Shown one piece after another: positions 31,083 to 39,376 of a DNA stretch of 64,000 bases. The notes under the pieces were generated by a model that saw only the letters and a list, made by a program, of their open reading frames with translations, searched no databases and was not told the DNA's origin. Source of the stretch: Hellea sp965224755 (lineage in GTDB: Bacteria > Pseudomonadota > Alphaproteobacteria > Caulobacterales > Maricaulaceae); assembly GCA_965224755.1 (NCBI GenBank), contig OZ245061.1, positions 806,001 through 870,000 of the forward strand, given 5' to 3'. The number at the start of each line of letters is the position of its first letter. Position 1 is the first letter of the stretch. The position numbers were made by a program, and so were the translations under genes.

Positions 31083-31994
31083 GTGAATCCTTCTAACTCT
31101 ATAAGCGGCGCAGATTCTTCGCAACAGCTAACAGGCGAAGAATTACAGTCGGTTTCCCTTAAGCCAAGAAAATTGGAAAAGGGACTTTATGTTGTCGCCA
31201 CGCCGATCGGCAATCTGCGCGATATAACCTTGCGGGCCTTAGATGTGCTCTGCGCGGCTGATTCCATTCTGGCCGAAGACACGCGCCAGACCCGCAAATT
31301 GCTCAACGCTTATGACATTAAAACACCGTTAAGCCCCTATCATGACCATAATGCGGCAAAACGTGTACCGGGAGTGATAAAAGATTTAGAGGCGGGGAAG
31401 GCGGTTGCCTTGGTTTCGGACGCCGGAACCCCGCTGGTGTCTGATCCCGGCTTTAAACTGGTGCGAGCGGCGGTCGAGGCCGGGATTGATGTTTTTCCTT
31501 TGCCGGGCGCGTCGGCTGTGCTGGCGGGTTTGGTCAAATCCGGCCTGCCCTCTGATAGGTTTATGTTTGCGGGGTTTCTGCCGCCCAAATCCGCCGCTCG
31601 AAAGACGGTGCTGGAAGAGTTGGCGATGGTCAAAGCCACACTGATATTTTTCGAAACGGGGCCGCGCATTAAAGATAGCCTCGCGGATATGCGCGATGTT
31701 TTGGGGGAGCGCGATGCTGTTCTCGCGCGAGAGCTGACCAAACATTATGAAGAAGCCCGGCATGGCAGCTTTGAAGCGCTTATTAGCAGTGTCGAGACTG
31801 ACCCTCCGCGCGGGGAAATCGTCGTGCTGATTGGCCCGCCTAAAACACAGGCGCGCTGGCCGGAAGATGAGGTGGAGGCCGCTTTAAAAGCCATCATCGC
31901 AGAGCAGGGTGCCAAACGCGCCAGCGCGGAAATCGCGGCGCAGTGCGGCTGGCCCAAGCGCGATGTTTATAAGCTTGCCATCACACTGAAATGA
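31083..31994 (+). CDS. rsmI: 16S rRNA (cytidine-1402-2'-O)-methyltransferase
   Basis: Methylates the ribose of C1402 in 16S rRNA using SAM. The 303-residue protein has a short serine-rich extension, then the tetrapyrrole-methylase fold: GLYVVATPIGNLRDITLRAL, ILAEDTRQTRKLLN, ALVSDAGTPLVSDPGFKLV, PLPGASAVLAGLVKSGLPSD and FFETGPRIKDSLADM. These are the RsmI signatures. The GTG at 31083 has AAGGAAG upstream. Its stop overlaps the yraN start (ATGA). Confidence 0.95.
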   Translation: MNPSNSISGADSSQQLTGEELQSVSLKPRKLEKGLYVVATPIGNLRDITLRALDVLCAADSILAEDTRQTRKLLNAYDIKTPLSPYHDHNAAKRVPGVIKDLEAGKAVALVSDAGTPLVSDPGFKLVRAAVEAGIDVFPLPGASAVLAGLVKSGLPSDRFMFAGFLPPKSAARKTVLEELAMVKATLIFFETGPRIKDSLADMRDVLGERDAVLARELTKHYEEARHGSFEALISSVETDPPRGEIVVLIGPPKTQARWPEDEVEAALKAIIAEQGAKRASAEIAAQCGWPKRDVYKLAITLK

Positions 31995-32365
31995 AAACCA
32001 AGGCCGAGAAACGCGCTTACGAAAAAGCGGGCCGCCGCTCCGAGACTCTGGCCTGTTGGTATCTTCGTTTCAAAGGTTACCGGATACTCGCCCGCCGTTA
32101 TAAAACGCGAGCAGGGGAGATTGATATTGCGGCGCGTAGAGGCAAAGTCATCGCTATTGCCGAGGTCAAACAACGCAAATCCGAAACGGCAGCGCAGGAG
32201 AGTGTTTCTTACCAAAATGAGCAGCGCGTGATGAATGCAGCGGAGATTTTTCTGACTCGCAGCCCAGCTTTGCGCGAATGCGAGTTTGAACTACGTTTTG
32301 ATATAATCTATGTCATCGGGCGCTGGAAAATTCGACACATTACCAATGCCTTTCACGGCTATTAA
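31991..32365 (+). CDS. YraN family (UPF0102) endonuclease-like protein
   Basis: The 124-residue protein has the restriction-endonuclease-like fold of UPF0102: AGRRSETLACWYLRFKGYRI, then RAGEIDIAARRGKVIAIAEVKQR with the E-x-D...E-x-K motif (GEIDI and AEVKQR) of PD-(D/E)XK nucleases. Its role in DNA repair or competence is presumed in other bacteria but not settled. It overlaps rsmI by four bases, the usual arrangement. Confidence 0.92.
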   Translation: MKTKAEKRAYEKAGRRSETLACWYLRFKGYRILARRYKTRAGEIDIAARRGKVIAIAEVKQRKSETAAQESVSYQNEQRVMNAAEIFLTRSPALRECEFELRFDIIYVIGRWKIRHITNAFHGY

Positions 32366-32429
32366 AACCCTGTCATTTGCCGCTCTTGGTAACCTTTAGT
32401 TTAGCATTGGCGCGTAATTTACCGTCATT

Positions 32430-33413
32430 ATGAAAAAATTTACTATACTCCCCCTTGTCCTTATTTCTTTTTCTGTGTCTGGCTGCGCCGTCATGACCGC
32501 TGGTGTCAAGAAAGGCGATGAACGAAATTTCGCCCGCTCGATGAATGATGTCAGCGCTGACCGCGTCATCAAAGCCCGTATGCGCCGCGCCGATGGGTTC
32601 AAGCTTAAAGGCGTCGATGTCGAGGTTAGAGAAGGGATTGTCGTGCTGTCCGGCAATGTTCCGCGCCGTGAAGACCGGATTGAAGCCGAGCGCATCGCTT
32701 GGTCGGCTCCGCGTGTGGACCAGATCGGCAATGAAATTCGGGTCAAAGACAAGCAAGGCAATATTCGCAATATCAAAGACGGGTTATTGGAAAAATCCGT
32801 TCGCACGCGCTTAGCAGCGGATAAATATGTCAAAGCCCGCAACCTCAATGTCGAGACCCATGACGGTATTGTTTATTTGCTCGGCATGGCCCGAAATCAG
32901 CAGGAACTTGAGCGCGCCGCTCAAATCGCGAGTACAACGCGCGGGGCCAGAGAAGTTGTGTCTTATGTCAAAGTAGCGGGCATTCAATCGGCGATCAGCC
33001 AATTTGGCCCTACCGCCTCTGCAGCAGCGCCCCATTATATACAGCCTGCCCCGCAGCGGGAATTACCAAGTTTTTTAACTACAGCGCCACAAGCAGCTTC
33101 GCCCTCCATTGGCAAGCCTACCGAAATTCCGTCGCCTTATACCGCCGCGCCCGCCATTCCGGCGCCGAGCGGAACGGTGACGACTGCGCCGTTATCCCAG
33201 CCCATGCCGTTGATCGAGCAAGGCCCAACAGCCCCCGCCCAAATTGCTGATATGGGCGACCGCCTGAATAAGGATTTTCCGACAGATGCCGAACTGGGTA
33301 AATACCGCATAGGCCAAGCGGGCGAGGCGGTTTCGATTATCGAGAGCGAACCTTATTATATCGACCCTGAAACCGGCAAAGAAATCCCGGTCTCTTATGT
33401 CAGCGGGCGCTAA
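32430..33413 (+). CDS. Lipoprotein with two BON domains (DolP/OsmY-like)
   Basis: The 327-residue protein has a lipoprotein signal (LVLISFSVSGCAV). Two BON domains follow (about 45-115 and 125-190): IVVLSGNVPRREDRIEAERI and GIVYLLGMARNQQELERAAQ are their typical strand-helix segments. BON domains bind phospholipid or peptidoglycan; the two-domain lipoprotein form resembles DolP (YraP), an outer-membrane integrity factor, which is encoded near yraN in Escherichia coli too. The C-terminal third is a proline- and alanine-rich tail without a recognised domain, which DolP lacks. Confidence 0.87.
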   Translation: MKKFTILPLVLISFSVSGCAVMTAGVKKGDERNFARSMNDVSADRVIKARMRRADGFKLKGVDVEVREGIVVLSGNVPRREDRIEAERIAWSAPRVDQIGNEIRVKDKQGNIRNIKDGLLEKSVRTRLAADKYVKARNLNVETHDGIVYLLGMARNQQELERAAQIASTTRGAREVVSYVKVAGIQSAISQFGPTASAAAPHYIQPAPQRELPSFLTTAPQAASPSIGKPTEIPSPYTAAPAIPAPSGTVTTAPLSQPMPLIEQGPTAPAQIADMGDRLNKDFPTDAELGKYRIGQAGEAVSIIESEPYYIDPETGKEIPVSYVSGR

Positions 33414-33495
33414 ACCCAAAACTGCAATTTAGGCTGGTCAGCCTCCTAACATTATCATAGTTACACCCTGTTAACCATAATCCTTGGGGGAAACC

Positions 33496-34035
33496 ATGAA
33501 ATCACTGACTCTAACTCTGTCTGCCGTTATGGCTTTATCTCTGGCCGCATGCCAGACCACGGGCACGGCAAAAACCGCAAATGAGATGCTGTTCTCCGGT
33601 ATTGATCCGAGTAAAATCAGCGCTGAGGGGTCGAGCGCAGCTAAATTGGGCGCGGAAAACCCGACTTGCCTGAAATTCTACGCCAATACGACCCGTTATA
33701 TTACTCAGCCTCAGCCCGGAAAAGCGGCCAAAAACTTCGGCAAGACGATTGTCTTGGGAATGCTGGCAGGCGCCGCGAGCGGGGGCGTGGGGAGTCTAGG
33801 GATTAGCTCTTCATTCCTTGAATTGGCTCTCGCGGGCGCGGCTAACCAGGTCGTTTTCCAAGGCGGGCAAACCGCTCTGGATACAGTCACAGGCGAGGCT
33901 GATAAATTAACGCCGCAAGAAGAAATCGACACCGCTGCTACCAAAATTGGGTGCCCCGCGCCGAGCAAAGCCGCCATGAAAGGCGCAAAAAAAGCGGCCA
34001 AAGCGATGAAGAAGAAAGAAAAGTCTGAGGAATAA
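33496..34035 (+). CDS. Lipoprotein of unknown function
   Basis: The 179-residue protein has a lipoprotein signal (LSAVMALSLAACQ). The mature part has a glycine-rich hydrophobic stretch (ILGMLAGAASGGVGSLGISS), two cysteines (NPTCLKFY, IGCPAPSK) and a lysine-rich helical tail (KGAKKAAKAMKKKEKSEE). The family was not recognised. The ATG at 33496 has TTGGGGG upstream; an in-frame codon at 33484 is less likely. It is monocistronic, or follows the BON gene after an 82-bp gap. Confidence 0.68.
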   Translation: MKSLTLTLSAVMALSLAACQTTGTAKTANEMLFSGIDPSKISAEGSSAAKLGAENPTCLKFYANTTRYITQPQPGKAAKNFGKTIVLGMLAGAASGGVGSLGISSSFLELALAGAANQVVFQGGQTALDTVTGEADKLTPQEEIDTAATKIGCPAPSKAAMKGAKKAAKAMKKKEKSEE

Positions 34036-34047
34036 TTAGAGAAACAA

Positions 34048-34392
34048 TCAGGCGAATTTTGCCTGAACCTCTTTCGTCCACCCAGCAGTAATGTCTGCGC
34101 CCGTATCAATGACGGGGCGTTTGATGAGCGTGGGATGTGCGGCCATGAGAGACGCGGCTTTGGCGGCGTTCATATCGGCTTTATCATCTGCGTCGAGATT
34201 GCGCCATGTTGTCGAGCGGGCGTTAAGGAGGTGGTTCCAACCAACAGCTTCTGCCATCCGTTTTAAATCAGCGGGCGGCACGCCGTCTGCGCGCACGTCA
34301 ACCAAGGTCAGCTCATGCCCTGCCGCCGCCATGGCTTTGATAGCCTTGCGGCAAGTATCGCAGGTTTTTAGGTGATAAACGGTGAGTTTCAT
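34048..34392 (-). CDS. ArsC/Spx-family thioredoxin-fold protein
   Basis: The 114-residue protein has the ArsC/YffB fold: VYHLKTCDTCRKAIKAM with the first cysteine where ArsC carries its catalytic one, DVRADGVPPADLKRMAEAVG, and the conserved LIKRPVIDTG segment. Arsenate reductases use such a fold with glutathione, but many short relatives are YffB-like proteins of unknown substrate; no ars genes are near. It is the last gene of a tightly overlapping four-gene operon and starts inside the stop region of the hydrolase gene. Confidence 0.8.
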   Translation of the reverse strand: MKLTVYHLKTCDTCRKAIKAMAAAGHELTLVDVRADGVPPADLKRMAEAVGWNHLLNARSTTWRNLDADDKADMNAAKAASLMAAHPTLIKRPVIDTGADITAGWTKEVQAKFA

Positions 34393-35213
34393 GCAATGCG
34401 GGCCTGCATGAACTCCGCCATCATGGTGTAAACTTTAGGGCGGCAGCTATCATTATGCATTTCATGCTCGCAATCTTCATAGGCTATAAAAGTGCAGTTT
34501 TGGGCTTTGGCGGCAAAGCCTTCGGAGGCCGTAAAGTCAGTGAGCTGATCGCCATTGGCATGCCAGAGCAGGAGCGGCTCGGTCCAGTCTCCTGCTTTGT
34601 TCAAGACCTCTTCGCCGGCCTCTATCATACCAGCGGCAAGGCCAAATCCGAGCCGGCCATGATTAAGCGTGTCCGCTTCATAGATTTTCTGCTCAGCAGG
34701 GACGGTTGAAACTTTTGTTCCCGGAATAGGATTGGGCAGCGTGCCATTGGGCGCGATGCGGCGCAGGATTTTGACGACTGTTTGCAACGGGCCGGGTATG
34801 GGTTCAGCGGGACGGATCAGCGGAGCGGAGACAAGAAAGCCTGCAATATCATCCGAGTGGTTTAAGCCGTAATGTAAAACCAAACCGCCGCCCATGGAAT
34901 GACCGAAGATAAAATGCGGCAGGCCGGGAAACGCCTCGCGGGTTTTGGCCAACAGTGCGTCCACATCTGCGGACAGTAAGCTGTAATCTTTGCAGACGCC
35001 GCGTTTGCCGTCCGAGCGGCCATGTCCGCGCAAATCCAGCGCAACAACAGCGATGCCCTGCGCGTTCAGATATTTTGCCATGCCTGCGTAACGTCCGCAA
35101 TGTTCGCCAAAGCCGTGGATAAGGCTCATTGCTATCTTTGGCTTGTCGCATGCCCAAATATACCCGCGCAAAACCGTGCCGTCCGCCGGGTTTTTGGTCT
35201 CAAAGTCACTCAT
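34389..35213 (-). CDS. Alpha/beta hydrolase, monoacylglycerol-lipase-like
   Basis: The 274-residue protein is of the lysophospholipase/MGL type (Hydrolase_4). Visible are the oxyanion region HGFGEHCGRYAGMAKYL, VVALDLRGHGRSDGKRG, the nucleophile elbow FGHSMGGGLVLHYG, then the acid region LLLWHANGDQLTD and the histidine in YEDCEHEMHND. The catalytic Ser, Asp and His are all present. Family members split acylglycerols or lysolipids; the natural substrate is unknown. Its start overlaps the stop of the YbjQ-like gene and its stop overlaps the start of the ArsC-like gene. Confidence 0.88.
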   Translation of the reverse strand: MSDFETKNPADGTVLRGYIWACDKPKIAMSLIHGFGEHCGRYAGMAKYLNAQGIAVVALDLRGHGRSDGKRGVCKDYSLLSADVDALLAKTREAFPGLPHFIFGHSMGGGLVLHYGLNHSDDIAGFLVSAPLIRPAEPIPGPLQTVVKILRRIAPNGTLPNPIPGTKVSTVPAEQKIYEADTLNHGRLGFGLAAGMIEAGEEVLNKAGDWTEPLLLWHANGDQLTDFTASEGFAAKAQNCTFIAYEDCEHEMHNDSCRPKVYTMMAEFMQARIA

Positions 35214-35653
35214 GGTTTTATCTTCACCGCCGTGCCGTAAGCGAGCAGTTCCGCTCCGCCTATCTTTTGCGGCCTTTGCCCGACAGCGGAAAATTCGATG
35301 CGGGTATTATAGACCACATCCGCCCCGATAGTGTCGGCCTGTCGCTGCATACGGACAATAGCTTCGCGGCGCGCCCGTTCCATCAGCGTTTGAAATCCCG
35401 TAATTTGACCGCCAAAAAGCATGTTAAAAAACGAAACAAAGACTTTAAAATAATCGACCGCTATGACGACATTGCCCGAAACCAAGACGCCGCCCGGTTC
35501 CAGATTGTCGGGGAGGGTTTTGATATTCAGAACCTTGATATGGGACAGCTCCGCCTCGTCTTTCTTCAGGCGCGCAAAGTGATTGCGCTCATTCATCGAG
35601 CCGAAAATAATCCCGATTAGCAATAATATGCCGACTCCTAAGAGACTCCCCAT
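35210..35653 (-). CDS. YbjQ-family (DUF74) protein with N-terminal membrane anchor
   Basis: The 147-residue protein starts with one membrane segment (LLGVGILLLIGIIFGSM) and then has the YbjQ fold: GGVLVSGNVVIAVDYFKVF, FGGQITGFQTLMERARREAI and ELLAYGTAVKIK. YbjQ proteins form pentamers and have been described as putative heavy-metal-binding proteins, but function is not settled. It overlaps both neighbours by a few bases, so translation is coupled along the operon. The membrane anchor distinguishes it from the soluble copy encoded just upstream. Confidence 0.8.
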   Translation of the reverse strand: MGSLLGVGILLLIGIIFGSMNERNHFARLKKDEAELSHIKVLNIKTLPDNLEPGGVLVSGNVVIAVDYFKVFVSFFNMLFGGQITGFQTLMERARREAIVRMQRQADTIGADVVYNTRIEFSAVGQRPQKIGGAELLAYGTAVKIKP

Positions 35654-35976
35654 CAGGACACAACCACGGCTGTGCCGTAAGCGTAGAGTTCCGATGCCCC
35701 GGACGTAATCGAGCTGGTCGAGAAGCGCACATTGACCACGGCATTAGCGCCTTTTTCAATGGCTTCGCCCATCATGCGCTGGGTTGCTTCCTCGCGCGCG
35801 TCGGTCAGAAGTTCGGTATAGCCTTTGAGCTCCCCGCCGACGATGTTTTTCAGCCCGGCCATAATATCGCGTCCGACATGTTTGGCGCGCACAGTATTAC
35901 CCTGTACAATGCCCAAATGCTGAACGATTTTTCGTCCCGGTACGGTTTCCAAATTTGTTACGATTAAGTCAGTCAT
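35653..35976 (-). CDS. ybjQ: YbjQ family protein (DUF74)
   Basis: The 107-residue protein matches YbjQ over its whole length: IVTNLETVPGRKIVQHLGIV, GRDIMAGLKNIVGGELKGYT, ARQ-type helix AREEATQRMMGEAIEKGANA and SELYAYGTAVVV. It is the first gene of the four-gene minus-strand operon (two YbjQ proteins, hydrolase, ArsC-like). The stop codon shares a base with the next start. Function in the family is unproven. Confidence 0.88.
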   Translation of the reverse strand: MTDLIVTNLETVPGRKIVQHLGIVQGNTVRAKHVGRDIMAGLKNIVGGELKGYTELLTDAREEATQRMMGEAIEKGANAVVNVRFSTSSITSGASELYAYGTAVVVS

Positions 35977-36081
35977 AAGCTCTCCTCTTCGCGTGCAACA
36001 TAGATGTGATTGGCCATCACTAGCAAGAGGCTTGCGTGATAAGCCGCCTTACGGCAAAAGCCGCTCATAAAGGAGTGCTTC

Positions 36082-37029
36082 ATGACATTACGCGTAGCTT
36101 TTCAGATGGACCCGATGGAGGGCGTCGATATTGACGCCGATACCACATTTGCCTTGGCCGAAATCGCGCAAGCGCGCGGTATGGAGCTTTATGAATATGG
36201 CACTGGCCATTTGTCTTATGACGCTGGCCGGATCCTCGCCCGCGCTAAACCGATGACGGTCAAACGGGAGCGGGGCGCTCATGTCCATTTCGGCCCGCGG
36301 GAGCTTATTGATCTGGCCACAGATGTCGATGTCGTCTGGATGCGCCAAGACCCGCCTTTTGATATGTCCTATATTACCGCCGCGCATTTGCTGGAGCGGC
36401 TCAAAGGGGATACGCTGGTCGTCAATGACCCGGAATGGGTGCGCTCTTGCCCTGAGAAAATCCTGCCGCTGGACTATCCCGATCTCATGCCCGAAACGTT
36501 GATCACTCGCGACCGGCAGTCCATAGATGATTTCAGGGACAAACATAAAGACATCATTCTAAAACCGCTTTTCGGCAATGGCGGGGCAGGGGTGTTTCTC
36601 GTTAAACAAGGCGACAGTAATTATTCGTCACTTCTGGAAATGTTCATGGCTAGCTCCCGCGAGCCCATCATTGCGCAGGCTTTTCTCAAAGATGTTGTGA
36701 GTGGCGATAAACGCATTATTATCATTGACGGCGAGGCTGTCGGCGCAATTAACCGCGTGCCGCAAAAGGGCGAAACCCGCAGCAATATGCATGTCGGGGG
36801 CACAGCTGTGCCAACAGAGCTAACAAAATCCGATATGAAAATCTGCAAGGCCATCGGCCCAATGCTCAAAGCGCGCGGGCAAATCCTCGTCGGCATTGAT
36901 GTCATCGGCGATAAAATGACCGAAATAAATATCACCAGCCCGACAGGCGTGCAGGAACTCAAACGGTTTTCAAGCGTGGACGCAGCGGCTCTGGCTTGGG
37001 ACGCGATTGAGCGGAAATTGGACTGCTGA
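36082..37029 (+). CDS. gshB: Glutathione synthetase
   Basis: Joins gamma-glutamylcysteine and glycine to glutathione with ATP. The 315-residue ATP-grasp protein shows the family start VAFQMDPMEGVDIDADTTFA, VWMRQDPPFDMSYITAAHLL, the ATP-binding loop LKPLFGNGGAGVFLV, RIIIIDGEAVGAINRVPQKG and the metal-binding end EINITSPTGVQEL. Everything needed is present. AAGGAG precedes the ATG at 36082. It diverges from the ybjQ operon and is followed by uvrB. Confidence 0.96.
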   Translation: MTLRVAFQMDPMEGVDIDADTTFALAEIAQARGMELYEYGTGHLSYDAGRILARAKPMTVKRERGAHVHFGPRELIDLATDVDVVWMRQDPPFDMSYITAAHLLERLKGDTLVVNDPEWVRSCPEKILPLDYPDLMPETLITRDRQSIDDFRDKHKDIILKPLFGNGGAGVFLVKQGDSNYSSLLEMFMASSREPIIAQAFLKDVVSGDKRIIIIDGEAVGAINRVPQKGETRSNMHVGGTAVPTELTKSDMKICKAIGPMLKARGQILVGIDVIGDKMTEINITSPTGVQELKRFSSVDAAALAWDAIERKLDC

Positions 37030-37163
37030 TTTACCAAAGATGTTTTCATAGCGTAAGCTATCGGCCGCCGCGACGCCGTCATTCAAACGCCCTGTAAGCA
37101 AGACGCAAAGCCCCGGTGCAACAGCGTGCTTGCATTTTAGCCTAACCCTCTTACTTTACCCTC

Positions 37164-39308
37164 ATGTCTCAACCTGCCGACATGTCCGTGCGCGAAGCTC
37201 CTATGATGTGGCAACCGCACCGCCCTGCGCGGCCCGAAAAGTCCGAGGGCGGTAAGCACTTTCGGCTGGTTAGCGAATTTGAACCCAAGGGCGATCAACC
37301 TGCCGCGATTAAAGAGCTCTGCGAAGGACTGGACTCGATAGAGCGCGATCAGGTTTTGCTCGGCGTTACGGGATCGGGCAAAACTTTCACTATGGCAAAA
37401 ATCATCGAGCAGACTCAACGCCCGGCCCTCATCATGGCGCCTAATAAAACCCTCGCGGCGCAGCTTTATTCCGAATTTAAAAGCTTCTTCCCTGATAATG
37501 CGGTGGAATATTTTGTCTCTTATTATGATTATTATCAGCCCGAGGCTTACGTTCCGCGCACCGATACTTTCATTGAAAAAGACAGCAGCGTGAATGAGCA
37601 GATTGACCGCATGCGCCACGCTGCGACGCGGGCCATTCTGGAGCGCGACGATTGTATCATCGTCGCCTCGGTCTCCTGTATTTACGGTATCGGGTCGGTC
37701 GAGACTTATACGGCGATGACCATTGATATTGCCAAGGGCCAGATAATTGATCCGCGCACATTCATGGCGCAGCTTGTCGAACTGCAATATGCGCGCAATG
37801 ATCTGGCCTTTCAGCGCGGCATGTTCAGGGTGCGCGGCGACACTGTCGAGGTCTTCCCCGCCCATTATGATGATACCGCTTGGCGCTTTGATTTCTTCGG
37901 CGATGAGGTCGATACAATCACCGCCTTTGATCCGCTGACGGGCAAGAGCGTGCAGAGCCTCGACGGGGTGCGCGTCTATGCCAATTCGCATTATGTCACC
38001 CCGCGCCCGACTGTGCAGTCAGCGATGAAGGGCATAAAGGAAGAGCTCAAGCGCCGCCTCAAAGACTATGAAGCCGAGGGTAAATTGCTCGAAGCCCAGC
38101 GCATCGCCCAGCGCACCGAATTTGATCTGGAGATGATGGCGGCGCAGGGCTTTTGCACGGGGATTGAAAACTATTCGCGCTACCTGACGGGCCGAAATCC
38201 GGGCGAACCGCCGCCGACATTGTTTGAATATCTACCCGAAAATGCGCTGCTCTTTACCGACGAATCCCATGTCACCGTGCCGCAAATTGGCGCGATGAGC
38301 AAAGGCGATTATAGCCGTAAATCCACCCTCGCTGAACATGGCTTCCGCCTGCCGAGCTGTATTGATAACCGGCCACTGAAATTCGAAGAATGGGACGCCA
38401 TGAGGCCCCAGACCGTGCATGTCAGCGCTACGCCGGGGAAATGGGAAATGGAGCGCACGGGCGGCGTTTTCACCGAGCAAGTCATCCGCCCAACAGGCCT
38501 GATTGATCCGCCCGTCGAAGTGCGCCCCGTGGCCAAAGACGGGGCCAGCCAAGTTGACGACGTGATTGACGAAGTGCAACGCGTGGCCGCCAATGGCTTC
38601 CGCTCACTGGTCACAACCTTGACCAAAAAAATGGCCGAAGACCTGACCGAATATATGCACGATCAGGGGATACGCGTGCGCTATATGCACAGCGATGTCG
38701 ATACGCTGGAACGGATAGAAATTATCCGCGATTTACGGCTTGGCAAATTCGATGTGCTGATCGGAATTAATTTATTACGCGAAGGCCTCGACATTCCCGA
38801 ATGCGCCTTTGTCGGAATTCTGGACGCGGACAAAGAAGGCTTCCTGCGCAGCGAAACCTCGCTCGTGCAAACCATTGGCCGCGCCGCCCGAAACAGCGAA
38901 GCTAACGTCGTGCTCTATGCCGATAGAATAACCGGCTCCATGCAGCGCGCCATGGACGAAACCGACAGGCGGCGCGCCATACAGGTCGCGCATAATGAGC
39001 GGCACGGCATCACGCCGACATCCGTCCTGCGCGGCGTCGCTGATATGGTCGGCGACAGCGAAGCCGCAGAAAAAATCAAAGACGACGCCAACCGCTACAC
39101 ACCCAGCGGCCAGATCAAGAAAAAATATCTGGAGGTGGCAGAAGGCGAACAAGAGCCGTTCATCGGCGGCGGCAATATCATCGCCGCATTAGCAGATTTA
39201 GAGAAACGCATGTTCGAAGCGGCAGAGAATTTGGAATTTGAGGAAGCGGCGAGGTTGCGCGATGAGATACAGCGGCTTAAGGGGGGGGGTGACTTCTGCT
39301 CCAATTGA
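37164..39308 (+). CDS. uvrB: Excinuclease ABC subunit B
   Basis: Damage-verifying helicase-like core of nucleotide excision repair. The 714-residue protein has Walker A GVTGSGKT (residues 67-74), the beta-hairpin region YYDYYQPEAYVPRTDTFIEK, the DEAD-like ESHVTVPQIGAMSKGD, the helicase motifs HSDVDTLERIEIIRDLRLGK and QTIGRAARNSEANVVLYAD, and the C-terminal UVR motif LEKRMFEAAENLEFEEAARL that meets UvrC. The last residues, LKGGGDFCSN, are read through a run of nine Gs (39281-39289) and are not typical, and AT-rich DNA follows at once, so the 3' end may have been changed by an insertion. Confidence 0.96.
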   Translation: MSQPADMSVREAPMMWQPHRPARPEKSEGGKHFRLVSEFEPKGDQPAAIKELCEGLDSIERDQVLLGVTGSGKTFTMAKIIEQTQRPALIMAPNKTLAAQLYSEFKSFFPDNAVEYFVSYYDYYQPEAYVPRTDTFIEKDSSVNEQIDRMRHAATRAILERDDCIIVASVSCIYGIGSVETYTAMTIDIAKGQIIDPRTFMAQLVELQYARNDLAFQRGMFRVRGDTVEVFPAHYDDTAWRFDFFGDEVDTITAFDPLTGKSVQSLDGVRVYANSHYVTPRPTVQSAMKGIKEELKRRLKDYEAEGKLLEAQRIAQRTEFDLEMMAAQGFCTGIENYSRYLTGRNPGEPPPTLFEYLPENALLFTDESHVTVPQIGAMSKGDYSRKSTLAEHGFRLPSCIDNRPLKFEEWDAMRPQTVHVSATPGKWEMERTGGVFTEQVIRPTGLIDPPVEVRPVAKDGASQVDDVIDEVQRVAANGFRSLVTTLTKKMAEDLTEYMHDQGIRVRYMHSDVDTLERIEIIRDLRLGKFDVLIGINLLREGLDIPECAFVGILDADKEGFLRSETSLVQTIGRAARNSEANVVLYADRITGSMQRAMDETDRRRAIQVAHNERHGITPTSVLRGVADMVGDSEAAEKIKDDANRYTPSGQIKKKYLEVAEGEQEPFIGGGNIIAALADLEKRMFEAAENLEFEEAARLRDEIQRLKGGGDFCSN

Positions 39309-39376
39309 CATTTAATACAATTTATTTTAGCTGAATATATAGTCACTATTTAAAAGAGATTTTTATTCCCCAAATA

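Noticed and set aside
34048..34392. Arsenic resistance locus
   Set aside because: Only an ArsC-fold protein is present, with no arsR, arsB or acr3 nearby; the YffB-like reading is equally good.
37137..37991. 284-residue minus-strand frame opposite uvrB
   Set aside because: It is the mirror of a strongly conserved uvrB coding region and has no independent support.
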